Part shown: piece by piece, positions 48,301-54,300 of the stretch | How the letters are laid out: the number at the start of each line of letters is the position of its first letter | Position numbering within the stretch: position 1 is the first letter of the stretch | DNA from: Morinoia aosen | Taxonomy: Eukaryota > Arthropoda > Malacostraca > Amphipoda > Talitridae | Assembly (NCBI GenBank): GCA_030386875.1 | Contig: CM059563.1 | Coordinates: forward strand, 11,984,001 to 12,048,000 | Direction: 5' to 3' | DNA length: 64,000 nucleotides | Program-made: the position numbers and the translations under genes | Notes under the pieces: generated by a model | The model's database searches: none | Told to the model about the DNA's origin: nothing | What the model saw: the letters and a program-made list of their open reading frames with translations, nothing else

Positions 48301-51300
48301 TTGTTGCTGTCTCCAGTTTTGTTGCTCTGTCTCCAGTTTTGTTGCTCTGTCTCCAGTTTTGTTGCTCTGTCTCCAGTTTTGTTGCTGTCTCCAGTTTTGT
48401 TGCTCTGTCTCCAGTTTTGTTGCTGTCTCCAGTTTTGTTGCTGTCTCCAGTTTTGTTGCTCTGTCTCTAGTTTTGTTGCTCTGTCTCCAGTTTTGTGTTT
48501 TGTCTCCTCTTCTGTGTTCTGTCTCCTCTTCTGTGTTCTGTCTCCTCTTCTGTGTTCTGTCTCCTCTTCTGTGTTCTGTCTCCTCTTCTGTGTTCTGTCT
48601 CCTCTTATGTGTTCTGTCTCCTCTTCTGTGTTCTGTCTCCTCTTCAGTGTTCTGTCTCCTCTTCAGTGTTCTGTCTCCTCTTCTCTGTTCTGTCTCCTCT
48701 TCTGTGTTCTGTCTCCTCTTCTGTGTTCTGTCTCCTCTTCTGTGTTCTGTCTCCTCTTCAGTGTTCTGTCTCCTCTTCTGTGTTCTGTCTCCTCTTATGT
48801 GTTCTGTCTCCTCTTCTGTGTTCTGTCTCCTCTTCAGTGTTCTGTCTCCTCTTCTCTGTTCTGTCTCCTCTTCTGTGTTCTGTCTCCTCTTCTGGGTTCT
48901 GTCTCCTCTTCTGGGTTCTGTCTCCTCTTCTGGGTTCTGTCTCCTCTTCTGTGTTCTGTCTCCTCTTCTGTGTTCTGTCTCCTCTTTGATGTTTTGTCTC
49001 ATGTTTTGAGTGCTCCCTTTCCTGTGACATCAGGCCTTTTTGGCTTCAGTTATGAGAGTAAGTTCCGATGTTTTTTCAAAGAAAAATTAGTTATTTTCAC
49101 CCTAGCACATGCAAATTTCCGGCTGTGTGAAACCTCATAAATTTTTGTTTCCATAAAGGCACAGGAATTTTCGGTCAATTATTTGTATTATTTTGCGAAA
49201 TTTTATCGGTGACTTAAGTTTTTGAATTCACATTTACTTACGAGAAGTTCAGTGAACCTAAGTTATCATCTTGTCTGCAAATTTTATTTTTTATGATTCT
49301 GTTAGGTAAAATAGTTTGTAGAATAGGTGCAGTGATAAGCGTATTCATTTTGCAAACGGTTGTTGATAAAATAACATTCTCAGTCTGTGAAGACGTGTGC
49401 ATTGTGCGCTCAAGAACTCTTGTAAAGATTGTCATGTGCAAAATTACTTAGGTAAAATGTTAATATGATTCAAAAACATTCGGAAAAAAATTTCGTGCTG
49501 CTGGTTCTCGCCTTTTATGAAAAGTTTCATTGCTTAATTTGACATTATTAGCCTAAATGTGCAAAAATATCAATTGCACCTGTTGATAAAATTCAGGAAT
49601 TTATAAAACAATTTGCTCAAGGCTTCTGTTGCTAAGGCACCTATCGTCTCTTTTACAATTATGATGACTGAAATTCATTTTATTCATGGCCAGTGTTGAT
49701 ATTAATTTTTCGATATTGAGTTTTAAGGTTTTAATATTCTCAAAACCCCATTTTGGGCTTCACTTTCTCAATGCATTTTGTTTTGTCAGCATTTAAACTC
49801 GTTCTGCTCCAGATCACAACCATCAGGATGAACGAAGTCTTCTTCAGAAAAGCTCAGTGGCGCCTCACTGAAGATGATGGCCAGCTCGGCATTGCAGAAG
49901 TGGCCCTCTCTAATTTTCTGTGAGTTATTTACCTATTGAAATACAGTATTTGCATGTTCTCTGAAGGAATTTGATTTTCATTTTGATAACAGCATTGTGA
50001 TGAAAAGCAAAGTAGGGAATTCTTATCTTGATATCATCACTGTGATGGAGAGCAGCGAAAGGCATTTTTATCTTGATTTGTATCAGCATTGTGATGGAGC
50101 CAGGCTTCACACGTGGTCTTTGTGGAGTGGAGTTAGATTTCCTCACGCTCTAGCAGACTTTGAGCTACGCTCACAAACCTGGCGTTACCTTCACAAACGG
50201 AAGAGTTAACACACTAATCATTCCTCACACAACAAAATTATAAAATTTGTGCATTGTCCTCTATTTCACATTATTTGACCCTATAAAGTGCCTAACATAT
50301 GAAGTACCAAATTTTATTCAATGGTTCCACGAGCCATGTAGTTTTATGCAGGTGGCTAATCATTTTATTTTTTTTGCTAGTGTTTAGCAGACATTATTTT
50401 CTTCTTTAAAAAGATAACATAAAGCTTGAAACTAGACCTCTATGAAATCTCATTCGTAATTTTTGTTTCTTAACCTGTTGCTCTGTCACAAAATACATTT
50501 TAGTTCAACCTTGATCTGTTCTCCGCACGCTTTTTTGCTAAATGGAAAGTCATTTTCTCTTTTCTAAACAAGGTACACCAAAAAGAATAACTCGGATGAC
50601 AGTGGCGAACACTTGATGGAGCTCGGTTACGTGAACATGAAAAACTTGCTCCCTAACCAGGCGTACAGCGACGTACTCGCCCCCACCACCCTCACCAGCA
50701 CTTGCCCCCTCGACCGGCAGGTGGTGTGGTGTGCTTGTGCGCTCGTATGGCTGTGATTGTGTTGAAGCATATTAAATTACCTATGATTTTTCAATAATAT
50801 GATGTAAATGGAATATTAACTACGAGTATATAAGTATTTGAGGTTACATTGCAATTCGTGCAGAGAATTCTTGTATTTTACGTGTTAAAATAAATCGCTA
50901 TTTGGTTGCAAATCGCTCCTAGAGTTCTAAACTTTACATAACCTGACTTGTCATTATACTGGAAACTTATGGTGTGCGCTCATGCTCATCGTTATTTACG
51001 GTATTATTTTCATGCCATCTTCCCCCAGAAAACTTTGAGAATATTTTGCCGAGAGAAGCCTCCATGCGGTGGCATCTCTGTCATCGACCACTTCGAGATT
51101 AACGTTGTGCCTCTGGATATCTGTGAGTTATCTGCCGGCCTCGCATTAACGTCAATTCTTAATTTTCTGTTTGACCTCGTCAGTTTAGTGAGCTGCACCA
51201 AAACTTTGCTTAGAGCAATGAGCTGCCAAAAAAATAGTTTGGTTATGTTAGTTACAGAACTGGAAAAGTCATTTTTAAACCCAGATATCTTATGTGAGGA

Positions 51301-54300
51301 AGTACACTGCAACATTTTGTTTCAGTAGGAGATTTTTGTGGGTGGTATTCCGCTCCTGTATGCTGAAACCGTTTTTTCCTTGCTCTTATTATTTATTGTT
51401 TTCACGTCAAGTGCCGATATGATTTCTTTCTTGGTCTTCTGCATAATGTCATAGCTCCCCCTGAATTGTATAGTTCTGACTTGTGCAAACTGTGAGATCA
51501 TTTCATGTACTGTTCTACTGCCTGTTCTTCGAAGCAATGTTTTTTCCAATATCTTGTTCAATTGACCTAATACTGTTGTGAACGGTCTCTTCAGCGCTGA
51601 CGTATCAGTTCTACAAGACCATCCTGAAGTTCTGCTTCCCTGACAACGCCGTGGTGGTCGAGGAGTCGGACAGTCGGAGGCGGCCGCCTGTTCGCCGCAC
51701 CGCCAGACCCAACAAAGACTCGCACTTCTACGTGCAGCTGCAAAAAGACGACGTGGAAATTATGAAGGTAATCAATGCCAGCTGAAAACGCATTTCATTT
51801 TAGTTTATTTCAAGCCGAGCTTATGCGAGCAAATTGTCAATTGGTCAAACCAATTGTTACCAATTGACAATTGCCCAATTTTGGTAACAATTGTTTTGGT
51901 AACCAATTGTTACCAAAACCATGTTACCAATTGTTCAATAATTAACTAAAATGACAAAAAAAGTGAAGGAAATAATTTTTCTTCATTTTATAGCCGTCGG
52001 GCTCTCACATAGTTTAAATCAATGCCCTTCAATTCCTATATTTTCACTAGTTATAGAAATTGATATTCTAAAAAGGTGTTCTGGAATATGACGCTACTAC
52101 ACTACGAACCTATCTTCTTTGCACAGCAACGAGCGGAACAGAACAAAATGTTCGTGTACATCAAAATCCCCGAGCTTAAAATTCGTCTGAGCTACAAAGG
52201 CATGAAGGAAAAGAACCTGACGGACGTGACCAACTTCCGGCTGGTGGTGCCGTCACTGGAGTACCACAACGTCACCTGGACCTGGCTCGACTTCCTCAAC
52301 GGCCTCAAGGAGCACTGCAAGAGCGCCCTCGTCCCTCAGGTGCGTCGGGCGTGTGCTCTGCTGCTTTGTAGTGCAAATATTGACGCTTTCTATAAAGCTG
52401 CTGTCGAAATCAGCTTGTTTATGAACGTAGGTTAGAATCTACGCTCTTAAGAGTCGCGTCTGTCCGCCTGTCAACTCTTCAAAGGGATAAGAGAAGGACC
52501 GTGGCACAGATACTGTTCCATGTTTCAATTACGTTGCGCCCGTGCTCGTGCTCCAAGATACGTGATGTGAGGCTTATTTCCCCTGTTTATTTTTCAAAAG
52601 TTTAGTGGTATGGATTGTATCTAACTCGAAGGTAACGCGGTCACTTTTGACTCATCTGACTGGTAGGGTTTGCTAGTAATAAAACTTTTGAACAATTAAT
52701 AAAATTTCGTTTTACTCTTGAAACACCAGTCGCCTGTTAACCAGCCTCTGATGCTTAGGAGTTTAAGATTGTGTGATTTAATTTTTAGGTCTTCTTGGAT
52801 TGAAACTTTTACTTCTTACTTGTTTGTGGGCGTCATTGTCAAATGTTTACGGAAATATAATATTCACCATTCTATGCCACGTATCTTCCACGCTATTGGT
52901 ATTCAATTATACACTTGACAACCCAATGCTTTTCAACTTTATTCGCGTGTTATATTGGTAAGTTTCTGTACAAAATTTTGCTTTGTCGTTAGTAGAATTT
53001 ATCTTCGATCACTTGGGCAAAAGCGCTACTCTGTTTTTTTTTTTTACATTGACTCAGGACATATTCTAAAGTGAATTCTTAATTTTTGGTATCTGTGATG
53101 CAATGTGAACATCCTCTGGCTTTTTACTTAGATGAGACATCTATCACAGAAATTAAACTCATTGATAGAGCTTATGAAGTATTTATGGTTATTAGCTTTG
53201 CCTTCATTAATTCTTCGTTTAGATTGAAAAGTTCTAAGTGTTCAATTTAATCAACTGATTCTTAATTTCATTGATTTGCGTCGCGTAAATGCAATGTCCT
53301 TTTTTGTAGTTTCATTCATCGTTACCAACGCATGAATCCAGGGTTATAAAGGGAAATTTTTGTTCTCTTTGATGGCAGGTGATCAAAATTAAACTGAACG
53401 TGTTGAACAAGGGCTCTGATGCCACGGCTCAGCTCGACGAAGAGGCCAAAGCCCGACTGCTGCTCGGTGACCGGCGCTTGGTGAGTGTTTCATTTGGAAA
53501 TCTACGTTCTTTTCATAAGTTTGGACTTTTGTGAATGCTAATTATACACATATTTCTGTTGGCTTGGTGGGTGTTACATTACGAAATCTACATACTTCTC
53601 ATAACTTCGGTTTTTTATGAATGCTAATTATACAGATATTTTTGTTGGCTTGGTGGCGATTATGAGAGAGACTTGCTTTCCCAAGAAATATTGGATGTCT
53701 GTAGCGATCAAAATAATAAGTGCCCTGACACAACTCTTTGCAAATATTATCGCTGTGGAATTATTGTACTGAAGCGATTACAAGCCTGTAGAAAATCATC
53801 TAATAAATTTACAAAAAAGACAAGAATCCTGATTAGCATTGTAATAGGGATACACCAAAGAGATGAACGCTCTTAGAAATGACCGAAAATTTAACTGTGG
53901 TTCACGAGACCTTCACTCCGTAAGTCCGTCAAAGAAGAAGTTAATTCTGAGTTTTAATGCGTGATCGTTTTCTTAGTATTTACTTGCTATGAAACTAACT
54001 TTCTATTCGGACATCCATTTTTTTGGCCAATTTTATTCGTTTGTTGTGGCTCACAAAATTGTTTAAAAGGGACATGCATGCTTTAATGCGGGCTCCTACT
54101 ATCTGTACACAAGCTGAGGCTGCACGAGGTGCGCTATTCCTATTTGAATGGTAATTTTGGGATAGATATTTTTAGGCTCTTATAGAATAGAGCTGCTAGT
54201 ACTTCTTAAGTCGAAAGCATAGCTTCTTTCAGCCAATATGTTTGCTTCTTGATAAAAAGTGTTCCGTATGTTAATATTTGTTTCTTACTCTATAATTGAA

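Noticed and set aside
45055-49140. Open frames of 440-780 codons on + and (ETEQQNWRQ)n / (RRGDRTQK)n frames on -
   Set aside because: They are frames through a repeat unit that lacks stops in any phase. The authentic exon 33 ends at 45225 and joins exon 34 in frame.
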